Under the pieces are notes generated by a model. That model was not told the origin of the DNA. It saw nothing but the letters and a program-made list of their open reading frames with translations, and did no database searches. A DNA stretch of 64,000 nucleotides from JAHEGP01 sp963792875 (GTDB lineage Bacteria > Pseudomonadota > Gammaproteobacteria > Pseudomonadales > JAHEGP01): positions 62,001 to 126,000 of the forward strand of contig CAWBXV010000008.1 of the NCBI GenBank assembly GCA_963792875.1. The letters run 5' to 3'. Each line of letters opens with the position of its first letter. The stretch's first letter is position 1. Below are positions 44,580 through 52,870 of the stretch, piece after piece. Both the position numbers and the translations under genes were made by a program.

Positions 44580-45425
44580 ATGGCCGCTGAAAATCCCGTG
44601 GACGATCTGCTGTATCTGATGGCACGGCTGCGGGATCCCGTCGGCGGCTGCGACTGGGATCGCAGCCAGGATTATCGCAGCCTGGTCGCGCACACCCTGG
44701 AGGAGTGCTACGAGCTGGTCGATACCATCGAGCGCGGCGACGTCACCCACCTTGGCGAGGAGCTCGGTGACGTGCTGTTTCAGGTGGTGTTCTACAGCCG
44801 CCTGGCCGAGGAGGCGGGGCACTTCGATTTTCCCCAGGTGGTGGCGCGGCTGGTGGACAAGCTGGTGCGGCGCCACCCGCACGTCTTCGCCGATGGCACG
44901 CTGCGGGGCGGCGGCGCTCCCGCCGAGGGCGCCGCTGGGCGGGACCAGGCGGCCGTGCGCGCGCGCTGGGAGGAGATCAAGCGCGAGGAGCGGCAGCGCA
45001 AGGCCCTGTCGGGTGCGCTGGCCGACGTGCCGCTGGCGCTGCCCGCGCTGGTGCGCGCCAGAAAGCTGCAGGCCAGGGCTGCGCGGGCCGGGTTCGACTG
45101 GCAGCCGGGTCCCGGTCTGGTGGAGGCCGTCGGCGACAAGATCGCCGAGGAATTTGCCGAGCTCCGGCAGGCGGCTGCCGCGGACGACCGCGCGGGCATG
45201 GAGGAGGAGTTGGGCGATCTGCTGTTCAGCGTGGTCAATCTCGCCAGGCATCTGGACATCGATCCGGAGACGGCCTTGCGCCGCTCCAATCAGAAGTTTG
45301 AGCGGCGCTTCAATGCCATGGAGGCGCGGCTCGCGCCCGAGGGCAGCTCGTTCGACGCCCTCGACGAGCAGCAGCGGGATGCGCTCTGGCAGCGCGTCAA
45401 GCGGGAGCTGGGCCCGGGCAGCTGA
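44580..45425 (+). CDS. mazG: Nucleoside triphosphate pyrophosphohydrolase MazG
   Basis: Hydrolyses (d)NTPs to monophosphates, a house-cleaning role linked to ppGpp levels. The 281 residues contain two MazG repeats, each with ExxE-type acidic motifs: TLEECYELVDTIERG then LGEELGDVLFQVVFY, and EEFAELRQA then EEELGDLLFSVVNLAR. It follows relA in the common relA-mazG order. The stop lies in a 12-base inverted repeat shared with the convergent next gene. Confidence 0.95.
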   Translation: MAAENPVDDLLYLMARLRDPVGGCDWDRSQDYRSLVAHTLEECYELVDTIERGDVTHLGEELGDVLFQVVFYSRLAEEAGHFDFPQVVARLVDKLVRRHPHVFADGTLRGGGAPAEGAAGRDQAAVRARWEEIKREERQRKALSGALADVPLALPALVRARKLQARAARAGFDWQPGPGLVEAVGDKIAEEFAELRQAAAADDRAGMEEELGDLLFSVVNLARHLDIDPETALRRSNQKFERRFNAMEARLAPEGSSFDALDEQQRDALWQRVKRELGPGS

Positions 45426-45456
45426 ACCCTGCGCCGCGGCGGGCGGTTCAGCTGCC
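45417..45456. terminator. 12-bp inverted repeat spanning both stops, mazG/next gene
   Basis: GGCAGCTGAACC (45417-45428) and GGTTCAGCTGCC (45445-45456) are perfect 12-base inverted repeats around a GC-rich 16-base loop. The mazG TGA stop lies in the left arm and the convergent gene's stop in the right. This should act as a bidirectional terminator; there is no T-tract. Confidence 0.6.
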
Positions 45457-45783
45457 GAGCTGAGCCTTGAACCGGTGCAGGTGGCGGCGGGTGAGATCGA
45501 GGTAGCGCGGGGTCGGGCCGATGTCCTCGTACAGCGGGTCGCCCTGCTCGTCCGTTCCCACCACCTGCTCGCCGCGCACGTACGGCAGGCTGGTCTCCAG
45601 CTCTTCGAGGGCGGCGCTGAGCAGGTCGGTGATGAGCTGCTCGACGTTGTGGCCCGGGTACAGCTCGGCCAGGGCGGCGACGCGGGCGGCCGCGTCGACG
45701 GGTAGTTTGATGGTGTAGGCGTCACGGGTGACGGTGCCCGTCGACGTGGACTGCCAGTGCTGCATCAGTTCGCTGACTTTCAT
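45448..45783 (-). CDS. Small conserved hypothetical protein
   Basis: A 111-residue soluble protein (MKVSELMQHWQS at the N-terminus). Similar Pseudomonas proteins carry the database name 'type 1 pili tip component', but nothing in it suggests a pilin: no signal peptide and no cysteines. It has a helical central segment (VEQLITDLLSAALEELETSLPYV) followed by a conserved C-terminal region with DPLYEDIGPTPRYLDLTRRH. It is convergent with mazG and divergent from adk. Function unknown. Confidence 0.8.
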   Translation of the reverse strand: MKVSELMQHWQSTSTGTVTRDAYTIKLPVDAAARVAALAELYPGHNVEQLITDLLSAALEELETSLPYVRGEQVVGTDEQGDPLYEDIGPTPRYLDLTRRHLHRFKAQLGS

Positions 45784-46057
45784 TGCGATAAAGCCCCCGA
45801 CATGGCCGGTTGCAGGGAAATAGGGACGCCGCTTTCAGCGCGGGCAGACAATCCACTCACTCAGGTATTACGATAGAAAAGTGCCGCGGCAAACACAAGC
45901 GAATTAGCCGCATTATCGCCCTCGGGCCGCGGCCTGGGCGGCCGGGCCAGGCGGGCTTGTGCTGTGCCGTAGCGGCGTGTATCGTTGACGCCCTCGATGG
46001 TAGGAGCCAGGAGGCTCGCTTGCCGCATACACTGTCAGAACACAGGATGCTTCTCCC
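45784..46057. other. Divergent intergenic region upstream of adk
   Basis: These 274 bases lie between a reverse-strand small gene and adk. A weak sigma-70-like promoter for adk is proposed at 45957-45985: TTGTGC, 17 bases, TATCGT. AGGA precedes the adk ATG. No small gene or stable RNA was recognised here. Confidence 0.4.
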
Positions 46058-46705
46058 ATGCGTATCATTCTCTTAGGACCACCCGGCGCCGGCAAGGGCA
46101 CACAGGCCAGATTCCTCTGTGAGCGCTACGCCATTCCCCAGATCTCCACGGGCGACATGCTCCGCGCCGCGGTCAAGGCCGGCACGCCCGTAGGTCTGCA
46201 GGCCAAGGCCGTGATGGAGGCCGGTGGGCTGGTGTCGGACGACATCATCATCGCCCTGGTCAAGGAGCGCATCGAGCAGCCGGACTGCGCCAACGGCTTT
46301 CTGTTCGACGGCTTTCCCCGCACCATTCCCCAGGCCCAGGCCATGCAGGACGCCGGCGTGAGCATCGATAAGGTCGTCGAGATCGCCGTCGACGACGAAG
46401 CCATCGTCACCCGCATGGCGGGGCGTCGGGTGCATATGGCATCCGGCCGCACCTATCACGTCGTGTTCAATCCGCCGCGCCGGGACGGCATCGACGACGA
46501 GACCGGCGATCCGCTCATTCAGCGCGACGACGACAGGGAAGAGACCGTGCGCAAGCGCCTCGAGGTGTACCACGATCAGACCGAGCCGCTGATCGGCTTC
46601 TACACGCAGCTGCAGGGGCCGTCGGCGCCGGCTTTTGTGCGCGTCGCCGGCGAGGGCGCGCTGGAGGAGGTCAGGGACCGGCTCTACCAGGCCGTCGACG
46701 GCTGA
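46058..46705 (+). CDS. adk: Adenylate kinase
   Basis: Balances AMP, ADP and ATP. The 215 residues are the long form. The P-loop GPPGAGKGT is at 7-15, the AMP-binding STGDMLRAA and FDGFPRT follow, and a LID domain spans about 122-160 (GRRVHMASGRTYHVVFNPP); this LID lacks zinc cysteines, as in E. coli. Convergent with mobA; the stops of both lie in one inverted repeat. Confidence 0.97.
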   Translation: MRIILLGPPGAGKGTQARFLCERYAIPQISTGDMLRAAVKAGTPVGLQAKAVMEAGGLVSDDIIIALVKERIEQPDCANGFLFDGFPRTIPQAQAMQDAGVSIDKVVEIAVDDEAIVTRMAGRRVHMASGRTYHVVFNPPRRDGIDDETGDPLIQRDDDREETVRKRLEVYHDQTEPLIGFYTQLQGPSAPAFVRVAGEGALEEVRDRLYQAVDG

Positions 46706-46725
46706 GCGCGGGCCGGGGCGCTCAG
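46702..46725. terminator. Inverted repeat spanning both stops, adk/mobA
   Basis: CTGAGCGC (46702-46709) pairs perfectly with GCGCTCAG (46718-46725) around GGGCCGGG. The adk TGA is in the left arm and the mobA stop in the right. A bidirectional terminator is likely. Confidence 0.55.
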
Positions 46726-47282
46726 TCAGACAGCTGCCCCGGGGTATTGATGTTCACGAAGGCCTCGGCGCTGGTCCAGGCCACCTCCACCAGGCGCAGC
46801 CGCTGCAGCCAGCCGCGCACCGCCAGGTCGCCGCTGCCGAGCAGCTCCGGCACCAGCGCGAGGGCGGGGCGGGCGACCAGACTGCACAGATAGTGCCGGC
46901 GCAGCCCGTCGGTCGGGATGGCGGCCTGGGCACCGGCGGCGAGCGCGGCGCTGCGCAGGCGCGCGGTGAGGTCCGGCGGCAGCAGGGGGGTGTCGCAGGG
47001 GCTCAGTTGTACCCAGCTGTGGCGGCACTGCGCAGCGGCTGCGGCGATACCGGCCAGCGGACCCAGCGACCCGCCGTCGTCGTCCTCGACCACCGGCCAG
47101 CCCAGCTGCCGATAGTCTTCCAGGTGGCGGTTGCAGCTGATCACCACCGCGTCCACCTGCGGCTCGATGCACGCCAGCACGTGCTCGATCAGGGGGCGGC
47201 CCCGGTACGGCAGCCAGCCCTTGTCGCAGCCCCCCATGCGGGTACCGCGGCCTCCCGCGAGTATCACAGCTGCTGTACCCAT
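46722..47282 (-). CDS. mobA: Molybdenum cofactor guanylyltransferase
   Basis: Adds GMP to molybdopterin to form the Mo-bis-MGD cofactor. The 186 residues start with the GTP-binding loop VILAGGRGTRMGGCDKGWL (about 6-24), followed by SPCDTPLLPPDL-type metal-binding and GHYLCSLVAR-like segments (RRHYLCSLVAR). An upstream in-frame stretch to 47450 is rejected because the ATG at 47282 immediately precedes the conserved loop. Convergent with adk, divergent from tsaB. No other molybdopterin gene is in the window. Confidence 0.92.
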   Translation of the reverse strand: MGTAAVILAGGRGTRMGGCDKGWLPYRGRPLIEHVLACIEPQVDAVVISCNRHLEDYRQLGWPVVEDDDGGSLGPLAGIAAAAAQCRHSWVQLSPCDTPLLPPDLTARLRSAALAAGAQAAIPTDGLRRHYLCSLVARPALALVPELLGSGDLAVRGWLQRLRLVEVAWTSAEAFVNINTPGQLSD

Positions 47283-47432
47283 TATCGGGCTCCCCGCCGG
47301 CAGTGGCTCATGCCGGTGCAGCATAGCAGGCGGGCGCGCCCCCGACGAGCGGGATGGGCCTGACGGCACCGCCGCCGATCCCCGGCCGACCTGCCCGGGC
47401 CGGCCGGACCCGCCCCCCGGAACAGACGAGAG

Positions 47433-47510
47433 ATGACCATGGCATTGCACATTTTCAGTGACGCCAGCGGCGCCTTGGCGCTGCCGCAGGCCCGGGACGG
47501 CAGCCGATGA
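47433..47510 (+). CDS. Possible 25-residue upstream ORF overlapping tsaB
   Basis: A short frame starts ATG at 47433 (a second in-frame ATG follows at 47439) and codes MTMALHIFSDASG at its N-terminus. It ends in TGA at 47508-47510, so its stop overlaps the tsaB ATG as ATGA, the same coupling used by many genuine gene pairs here. It is not recognised as a family. It could be a leader peptide coupled to tsaB, a truncated gene remnant, or chance. Confidence 0.2.
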   Translation: MTMALHIFSDASGALALPQARDGSR

Positions 47511-48196
47511 GCCGGCTGCTGGCCATCGATACCTCCGGCGACGCCTGTTCGGCGGCGCTGTGGTGCGACGGCGTCGTCACCGAGCAGTTCGCCCTGACCC
47601 CGAGGGATCACACCCGGCTCATCCTGCCCATGGTCGATACCCTGCTGGGGCAGGCGGGGCTGGCGCTGCGCCAGCTGGACGCCATCGCCTTCGGGCGGGG
47701 CCCCGGCTCCTTCACGGGCTTGCGCATCAGCGCCGGCGTGGTGCAGGGGCTGGCGTTCGGGGCCGGTCTGCCCGTGGTGCCCGTGTCCTCCCTGGCGGCC
47801 GTGGCGCAGCCGGCGCTGCGCGCCCATCCCGGCGCGCGGGCGCTGGTGTGCATGGACGCGCGCATGGGTGAGGCCTATTTTGCCGCCTACGAGTGGCACG
47901 GGGCGGCGCGGCTGCTCGGCGCGGAGCTGCTGGCGCCGCTTGCCGATGTCCCCGTGGCGCAATGTATGGCCGCGGATCGGGTGCTGCTCGCCCTGGGTTC
48001 CGGCTGGCCGCTGCTGACCCGCGACCCCGCGCTTGCGGCCGCTGCATTTGCCGTCATGGAACCGGCGGCGCTGCCGCGGGCGGCGGCCATCGCCGAGCTG
48101 GCCGCTGCGGCCTGGCGGCGCGGTGAGTCCGTGCCGGCGCATCAGGTCGAGCCGGCCTACCTGCGCGAGCAGGTGGCGTGGCAGAAGGGCGGCTGA
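47507..48196 (+). CDS. tsaB: tRNA threonylcarbamoyladenosine protein TsaB
   Basis: Non-catalytic partner of TsaD and TsaE in making t6A37 on ANN-decoding tRNAs. The 229 residues belong to the ASKHA fold: LLAIDTSGDACSAAL at the N-terminus, the AFGRGPGSFTGLRI motif at about 62-75, and MDARMGEAYFAAY. Length is normal. It lies between mobA, on the other strand, and uppP. Confidence 0.95.
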   Translation: MSRLLAIDTSGDACSAALWCDGVVTEQFALTPRDHTRLILPMVDTLLGQAGLALRQLDAIAFGRGPGSFTGLRISAGVVQGLAFGAGLPVVPVSSLAAVAQPALRAHPGARALVCMDARMGEAYFAAYEWHGAARLLGAELLAPLADVPVAQCMAADRVLLALGSGWPLLTRDPALAAAAFAVMEPAALPRAAAIAELAAAAWRRGESVPAHQVEPAYLREQVAWQKGG

Positions 48197-48277
48197 ACGC
48201 GTTGGCGGGTCTGTCGGGCGGGCGCCGGGGCGCTCCCTCGACTACGCTGGGGTGGTGCTTTCAAGCGGAGACAGGTC

Positions 48278-49075
48278 ATGGAAATGTGGCAAGCGGCAGT
48301 GCTGGCGGTGTTGCAGGGGCTCACCGAGTTTCTGCCGATATCCAGCTCGGCGCATCTCATACTGCCGTCCGAGGTGTTCGGCTGGCCCGATCAGGGCCTG
48401 GCCTTCGACGTCGCGGTGCACGTGGGTTCGCTGGCGGCCGTGCTCTACTATTTTCGCGCGGACATCGGGGCGATGGTGGCGGCATGGTTCCGCCAGGTGG
48501 CGGGCGGGCCCGCCAGTGAAGACAGCCGCATGGCCTGGTATATCATCGTGGCGACGCTGCCGGCCGGCCTGTGCGGCGTCCTGCTGGACGGCTGGATCGA
48601 GACCAATCTGCGCAGCATGGCGGTGATCGCCAGCGCCACCATCGGCTTCGGTCTGCTGCTGGGCTGGGCAGACCGCGGCGGCCGCGAGCGCGGTGCCGCC
48701 GTGACCCTGCAGACCGCCGTCGCCGTAGGTCTGGCGCAGGCCCTGGCGCTGATCCCCGGCACCTCCCGCTCCGGCATCACCATGACGGCGGGTCTGATGC
48801 TCGGTCTGAGCCGCCAGCAGGCCAGCCGCTTTTCCTTTCTGTTGTCGATTCCGCTCATCCTCGCCGCCGGCCTGCTCAAGACCCTGCAGCTGCTGGCGCA
48901 GGGCGCTGCCGCACCGTGGGGCTTCATCGCGATGGGGGCGGCGTTGTCGGGGGTCACGGCCTACCTCTGCATCCGCTGGTTCATGCGGTGGGTCGAGCGC
49001 GTCGGCTTCATGCCCTTCGTCATCTACCGCGTGCTGCTGGGGCTGGCGCTGTTCGGGCTGATGGCCGTCCGCTGA
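48278..49075 (+). CDS. uppP: Undecaprenyl-diphosphatase
   Basis: Integral membrane phosphatase (BacA) recycling undecaprenyl pyrophosphate, the lipid carrier of peptidoglycan and O-antigen synthesis; its overproduction causes bacitracin resistance. The 265 residues have about eight membrane segments and both signatures: EFLPISSSAHL near residues 17-27 and the phosphatase-like PGTSRSGIT. Convergent with the kinase gene, five bases away. Confidence 0.95.
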   Translation: MEMWQAAVLAVLQGLTEFLPISSSAHLILPSEVFGWPDQGLAFDVAVHVGSLAAVLYYFRADIGAMVAAWFRQVAGGPASEDSRMAWYIIVATLPAGLCGVLLDGWIETNLRSMAVIASATIGFGLLLGWADRGGRERGAAVTLQTAVAVGLAQALALIPGTSRSGITMTAGLMLGLSRQQASRFSFLLSIPLILAAGLLKTLQLLAQGAAAPWGFIAMGAALSGVTAYLCIRWFMRWVERVGFMPFVIYRVLLGLALFGLMAVR

Positions 49076-49107
49076 GCGCCTCAGCCGGCCTTGCGGCGGG
49101 CTGAGGC
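49072..49107. terminator. Nested inverted repeats at the uppP/kinase convergence
   Basis: CTGAG (49072-49076) and CTCAG (49080-49084) form a palindrome containing both stop codons. A second, larger pair, GCCTCAGCC (49078-49086) and GGCTGAGGC (49099-49107), overlaps it and runs into the 3' end of the kinase gene. Either could act as a bidirectional terminator. Confidence 0.5.
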
Positions 49108-51399
49108 CAGCGAGCGGGCGGCCTTGGCAAACGCCTCCGCCATCTCGGCGGCGTTCGCGAAGCGCTCGCGGGGGTCTTTGTGCAGGGCGGTGCCGATGAT
49201 GCGGGTGGCGGAGCGGGGCAGCCCCTTGCGGAAGCGGCCGATATTGCGGGGGTCGTTGTTGGTGATCTGCCACGCCAGCTGGGCCAGCGACTCCGCTTCG
49301 AAGGGCAGCGCGCCGCACAGCAGCTGATAGAAGCTCACGCCCAGGCTGTAGATGTCGCTGGCCGGACCCACCTTGCGGCCGGAGATCTGCTCGGGCGACA
49401 TATAGAACGGGCTGCCGAGGATGGCGCCGGTCTTGGTGCGGGAGTAGTCCGCCAGGCGCGCGATGCCGAAGTCGGTCACCTTGACCGTGCCGTCGGCGGG
49501 GTCGAAGAGGATATTGCCGGGCTTGATGTCGCGGTGCACGACGCCCTGCTTGTGGGCGTAGGCCAGGCCCTGCGCCACCTGCTCCAGCAGCGCGTAGAGC
49601 GATTCCAGTTCCAGCAGGTTGTCGGCGTGGGTCCAGTCGGCGAGGGTGCCGCCGGCGACGTAGTCCATGGTGATATAGGCCAGCTCGCCCTCCTCGCCGA
49701 CGTCGTAGACGCTGACGATGTTGGGGTGGTGCAGTTTGCCGGCGGTCTGTGCCTCCAGGAAAAAGCGCTCGCGCAGATCGCGCCCGTGTTCCTCGATGGC
49801 CTGCAGCGGCAGCGTCTTGATGGCGACATCGCGGCGTATCTTGGGGTCGTGCGCCAGATAGACGATGCCCATGGCGCCCTTGCCGAGCGGTCTGATGAGC
49901 TGATAGCGGCCCAGCGGCGGCAGCTCGACCGGCGCGCTGGCGAGGCCGAGCGTGCCCGCGAGGCCGAGCGTGCCGCCCAGGTGGTGGTAGCGTCCGGTGA
50001 GCTCGCCGATGTCGTCCAAAGCCGTGGCGGCCTGGTGGTGGCCGGGCCGGGCCCGGGCCACCGCGTCGTAGGCGTCGCGGGCGGCCTGGTAGTCGCGCTG
50101 CCGTTCCAGGGCGCGGCCGGTCTCCATGAGCAACTCCGCCGCAGCGCCGGTCAGGCAGGTGCGCTGCAGCTCGATGGCGGCGGCGCGGGGGTTGCCCTGG
50201 GTGAGGTGAAGCTGGGCCAGCTCCATGCGCGCATCATCGATTTCGATGCGGGTGTGCAGGCGCCGGTTGGCGCTGGCGCGCAGCAGCATGAGCAGGCCGA
50301 CATCGGCCAGCGCGAAGGCGATCAGGTCGCCGCCCTCGATCCACACGGTGCGCTGGCTGTGCACGAGTATTGCCGCCGCCGCCGGCAGACCCGCCATGGC
50401 CACACCGGTCAGCAGCAGGCCGCCGAATTCGAAGCGCCGGTAGGCATAGATGCCGCAGCCCCACAGCCCCAGCGCCAGTACCGTCAGGGGCGCGAACTGC
50501 CACCACGGTGCGTGGCTGTACTGTCCGGTGAGCAGAGCGTTGAGCCGGGTCAGGGCGCCCTCGGTCGCTGGTTCGCCGGCGAATCCCAGCAGCACGATGC
50601 GGCCGCGGCTGGCGGGGCCGACGTCGGCGGGGGCCATGGCGCGCTCGTACAGGGTGGCGATGGCCTGCTCCTGGGGCCAGGGGCGGATGGCGCCGTAGGG
50701 CGACGCGGTCAGCTGGCGATTGCCCAGCCGCAGCGTCTCCGGGACCTGCCAGCGCACTGCCGGCGCGCCTTCCTGGTGGGCCAGCACGGTCAGCTCGAAG
50801 CCCGCCTGCCAGTGGCCGTCGCGCAGTTCCAGCAGCGAGGGCGGCGGCTGCCCGCTGCCGTCGAAAGCGTGGCCGAGCAGGCGGTCGTGGGCCGAGTACA
50901 GCAGCGGCCAGCGGAACTCCCGCTCCACCGGCACGGTCGGCGTGCTGAAGCGCGAGGGCGGGCTGAGCCAGGCGACCGGCTGCTGCGCCAGCGCGTCGCC
51001 CAGTTGCCGATAGGGCGCGATCAGCGCCGCGGCGGCGCGGCGCTCGGCAGCGGGCGTCGCCATGGCGGCGACGTCGGCGGCGCTCCACAGCAGCGCGTCC
51101 AGATCGGCGCTGACGCCGATCGCCGCGGCGCCGTGCTGGTGCAGCGCGTCGAGCAGGCGCACCAGCGCCGTGGTGGCGGCGGCGCTGGGCTGGCGCGCGC
51201 GCTGCAGTTCGGCCGGCAGCGTCACCAGCTGCAGTTGCTCGGCTGCCTGCGGCGCGGCCGGCGGCAACAGCCTCGCTCCCAGCCGGAACAGCGCGTCGTC
51301 GAGCCGTGCGCTGAAGTCGCTCTGGTAGCCGGGCAGTGCGCAAAAAACGGCCAGGCCCAGGCTCGCTGCGGCGAACAGTCCGGTTGATGGGTCTCGCAT
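49081..51399 (-). CDS. CHASE2-like sensor with C-terminal Ser/Thr protein kinase
   Basis: A 772-residue membrane protein. An N-terminal membrane segment is followed by a long periplasmic region (about 30-300) resembling CHASE2, then three closely spaced membrane segments (about 310-390), a cytoplasmic TPR-like helical region (about 400-470), a short repeat linker and a Hanks-type kinase (about 496-760). Kinase features are complete: P-loop GKGAMG, Lys528 in AIK, catalytic HRDIKPGN with Asp624, DFG at 643, and SPEQ in place of APE. The kinase is therefore cytoplasmic and likely active. No phosphatase or FHA partner is adjacent. Stimulus and targets are unknown. Confidence 0.85.
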   Translation of the reverse strand: MRDPSTGLFAAASLGLAVFCALPGYQSDFSARLDDALFRLGARLLPPAAPQAAEQLQLVTLPAELQRARQPSAAATTALVRLLDALHQHGAAAIGVSADLDALLWSAADVAAMATPAAERRAAAALIAPYRQLGDALAQQPVAWLSPPSRFSTPTVPVEREFRWPLLYSAHDRLLGHAFDGSGQPPPSLLELRDGHWQAGFELTVLAHQEGAPAVRWQVPETLRLGNRQLTASPYGAIRPWPQEQAIATLYERAMAPADVGPASRGRIVLLGFAGEPATEGALTRLNALLTGQYSHAPWWQFAPLTVLALGLWGCGIYAYRRFEFGGLLLTGVAMAGLPAAAAILVHSQRTVWIEGGDLIAFALADVGLLMLLRASANRRLHTRIEIDDARMELAQLHLTQGNPRAAAIELQRTCLTGAAAELLMETGRALERQRDYQAARDAYDAVARARPGHHQAATALDDIGELTGRYHHLGGTLGLAGTLGLASAPVELPPLGRYQLIRPLGKGAMGIVYLAHDPKIRRDVAIKTLPLQAIEEHGRDLRERFFLEAQTAGKLHHPNIVSVYDVGEEGELAYITMDYVAGGTLADWTHADNLLELESLYALLEQVAQGLAYAHKQGVVHRDIKPGNILFDPADGTVKVTDFGIARLADYSRTKTGAILGSPFYMSPEQISGRKVGPASDIYSLGVSFYQLLCGALPFEAESLAQLAWQITNNDPRNIGRFRKGLPRSATRIIGTALHKDPRERFANAAEMAEAFAKAARSLASARRKAG
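49940..49975. repeat. Two 18-nt tandem repeats in the kinase gene
   Basis: GCGAGGCCGAGCGTGCCC is followed by an almost identical unit (17 of 18, last base G). In the reverse-strand gene they code GTLGLAGTLGLA in the linker just before the kinase domain. Confidence 0.9.
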
Positions 51400-51495
51400 T
51401 AAGGCTTCGCTGGTTGATTTACCCGCGCCGTGGTCGTTGGCGCACGGCGTTTTGGGATAGTATAGCCGCTGTTTGCCATAGCGATTGAGAGCAGC
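51400..51495. other. Divergent promoter region, kinase/apeB
   Basis: A 96-base gap between divergent genes. TTGGCG (51437-51442), 18 bases and TATAGC (51461-51466) form a weak forward sigma-70-like promoter for apeB. This is a pattern match only. Confidence 0.3.
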
Positions 51496-52848
51496 ATGTC
51501 CAAGGAAACGTCAGCACCCGCCGCCGCGGCCCGGGGCGAATACATCGAGCACTTCCGCCAGTTCCTCAGCGCCTCGCCCACACCTTTTCACGCCGTCCGG
51601 GAAATGGCCAGGCAGCTCGACGCCGCCGGCTTCGAGGCGCTGGCCGAGGCGGCCGCCTGGGGCCTGCGACCTGGCGGCCGCTATTACACCACCCGCAACG
51701 GCTCGGCGCTGGTGGCCTTCGTGGTCGGCGCCGACCCCGTCGCGCAGGGCCTGCGCATGTTCGGCGCCCATACCGACAGTCCCTGCCTGAAGGTCAAGCC
51801 GCAGCCGGAGCTGCGGCAGCACGGCTGCCTGCAGCTCGGCGTGGAGGTTTACGGCGGCGCGCTGCTCAATCCCTGGTTCGATCGGGATCTCGGCCTCGCC
51901 GGGCGCGTGACCTATGAGACCGGCGCCGGCGGCATCGCCAGCACCCTGCTCGACTTCGCCCGGCCGGTCGCCACGATTCCCAGTCTGGCCATCCACCTGG
52001 ACCGCGAGGTCAATGAAAAGCGCAGCATCAACCCCCAGCATGATCTGCCCCTGGTGGTGCAGCTCGATGATGATGTGGAGGAGGAGGGCGGCAAGGCCTG
52101 GTCCTTTCGCCAGCTGCTCGAGCAGGAGCTGCGCCGGCAGCAGCCGGCGCTGGACCTGCGGCGGGTGCTGGATTATGAGATGAGCTGCTACGATACCCAG
52201 GCACCGGCGGTCACCGGCATGGCCGGGGACTTCATCGCCGGCGGCCGGCTCGACAACCTGCTCAGTTGCTTTGTCGGCCTGCAGGCCCTCAAGGCCGCCG
52301 ACGGCTCGGCGACCGCGCTGCTGGTCTGCAACGATCACGAGGAGGTCGGTTCCGGCTCGGCGGCCGGCGCGCAGGGACCCATGCTGCACGCCGCCCTGCA
52401 GCGCCTGCTGGGCGATGCCGAGTCGTACGCGCGGGCCATCGACCGCTCGCTGTTCATCTCTGCCGACAACGCCCACGCGCTGCACCCGAATTTTCCCCAT
52501 CGGCATGACGGCAGGCACGGCCCGCGCATCAACCGCGGCCCGGTCATCAAGATCAACGCCAACCAGCGCTATGCCAGCACCAGTGAGACCTCGGCGCTGT
52601 TCCGGCGCCTGTGCGAACTCGAGGGCGTGCCGGTGCAGAGCTTCGTGGTGCGCAGCGACATGGGCTGCGGCAGCACCATCGGCCCGATCACTGCCAGCGT
52701 CATCGGGGTGAAGGTGCTGGACGTCGGCGTCCCGCAGTGGGCCATGCACAGCATCCGCGAGCTGGCCGGGACCCATGATGCCTGGGCGCTGTTCCGCGTG
52801 GCCGCGCGCTTTTTCAATGTGGCGGCGCTGGACGGTCCGCTGCAGTGA
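51496..52848 (+). CDS. apeB: M18 family aminopeptidase
   Basis: Zinc aminopeptidase of the aspartyl-aminopeptidase (M18) family; cytoplasmic. The 450 residues carry family motifs GAHTDSPCLKVKP (metal His/Asp), NDHEEVGSGS (catalytic Glu) and the C-terminal QWAMHSIRELAG metal ligand. No signal peptide. It precedes a glycosyltransferase gene by 22 bases but no functional link is known. Confidence 0.94.
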   Translation: MSKETSAPAAAARGEYIEHFRQFLSASPTPFHAVREMARQLDAAGFEALAEAAAWGLRPGGRYYTTRNGSALVAFVVGADPVAQGLRMFGAHTDSPCLKVKPQPELRQHGCLQLGVEVYGGALLNPWFDRDLGLAGRVTYETGAGGIASTLLDFARPVATIPSLAIHLDREVNEKRSINPQHDLPLVVQLDDDVEEEGGKAWSFRQLLEQELRRQQPALDLRRVLDYEMSCYDTQAPAVTGMAGDFIAGGRLDNLLSCFVGLQALKAADGSATALLVCNDHEEVGSGSAAGAQGPMLHAALQRLLGDAESYARAIDRSLFISADNAHALHPNFPHRHDGRHGPRINRGPVIKINANQRYASTSETSALFRRLCELEGVPVQSFVVRSDMGCGSTIGPITASVIGVKVLDVGVPQWAMHSIRELAGTHDAWALFRVAARFFNVAALDGPLQ

Positions 52849-52870
52849 CGACGGCGCGGGCGGCGCTCGG

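Noticed and set aside
45448..45783. Naming the small gene a type 1 pilus tip protein.
   Set aside because: No signal peptide, cysteines or pilin motifs; the database name of its homologs is unsupported by sequence.
49180..51387. A forward open frame of over 700 codons opposite the kinase gene.
   Set aside because: The reverse strand has a full kinase with all catalytic motifs; the forward frame shows nothing recognisable.
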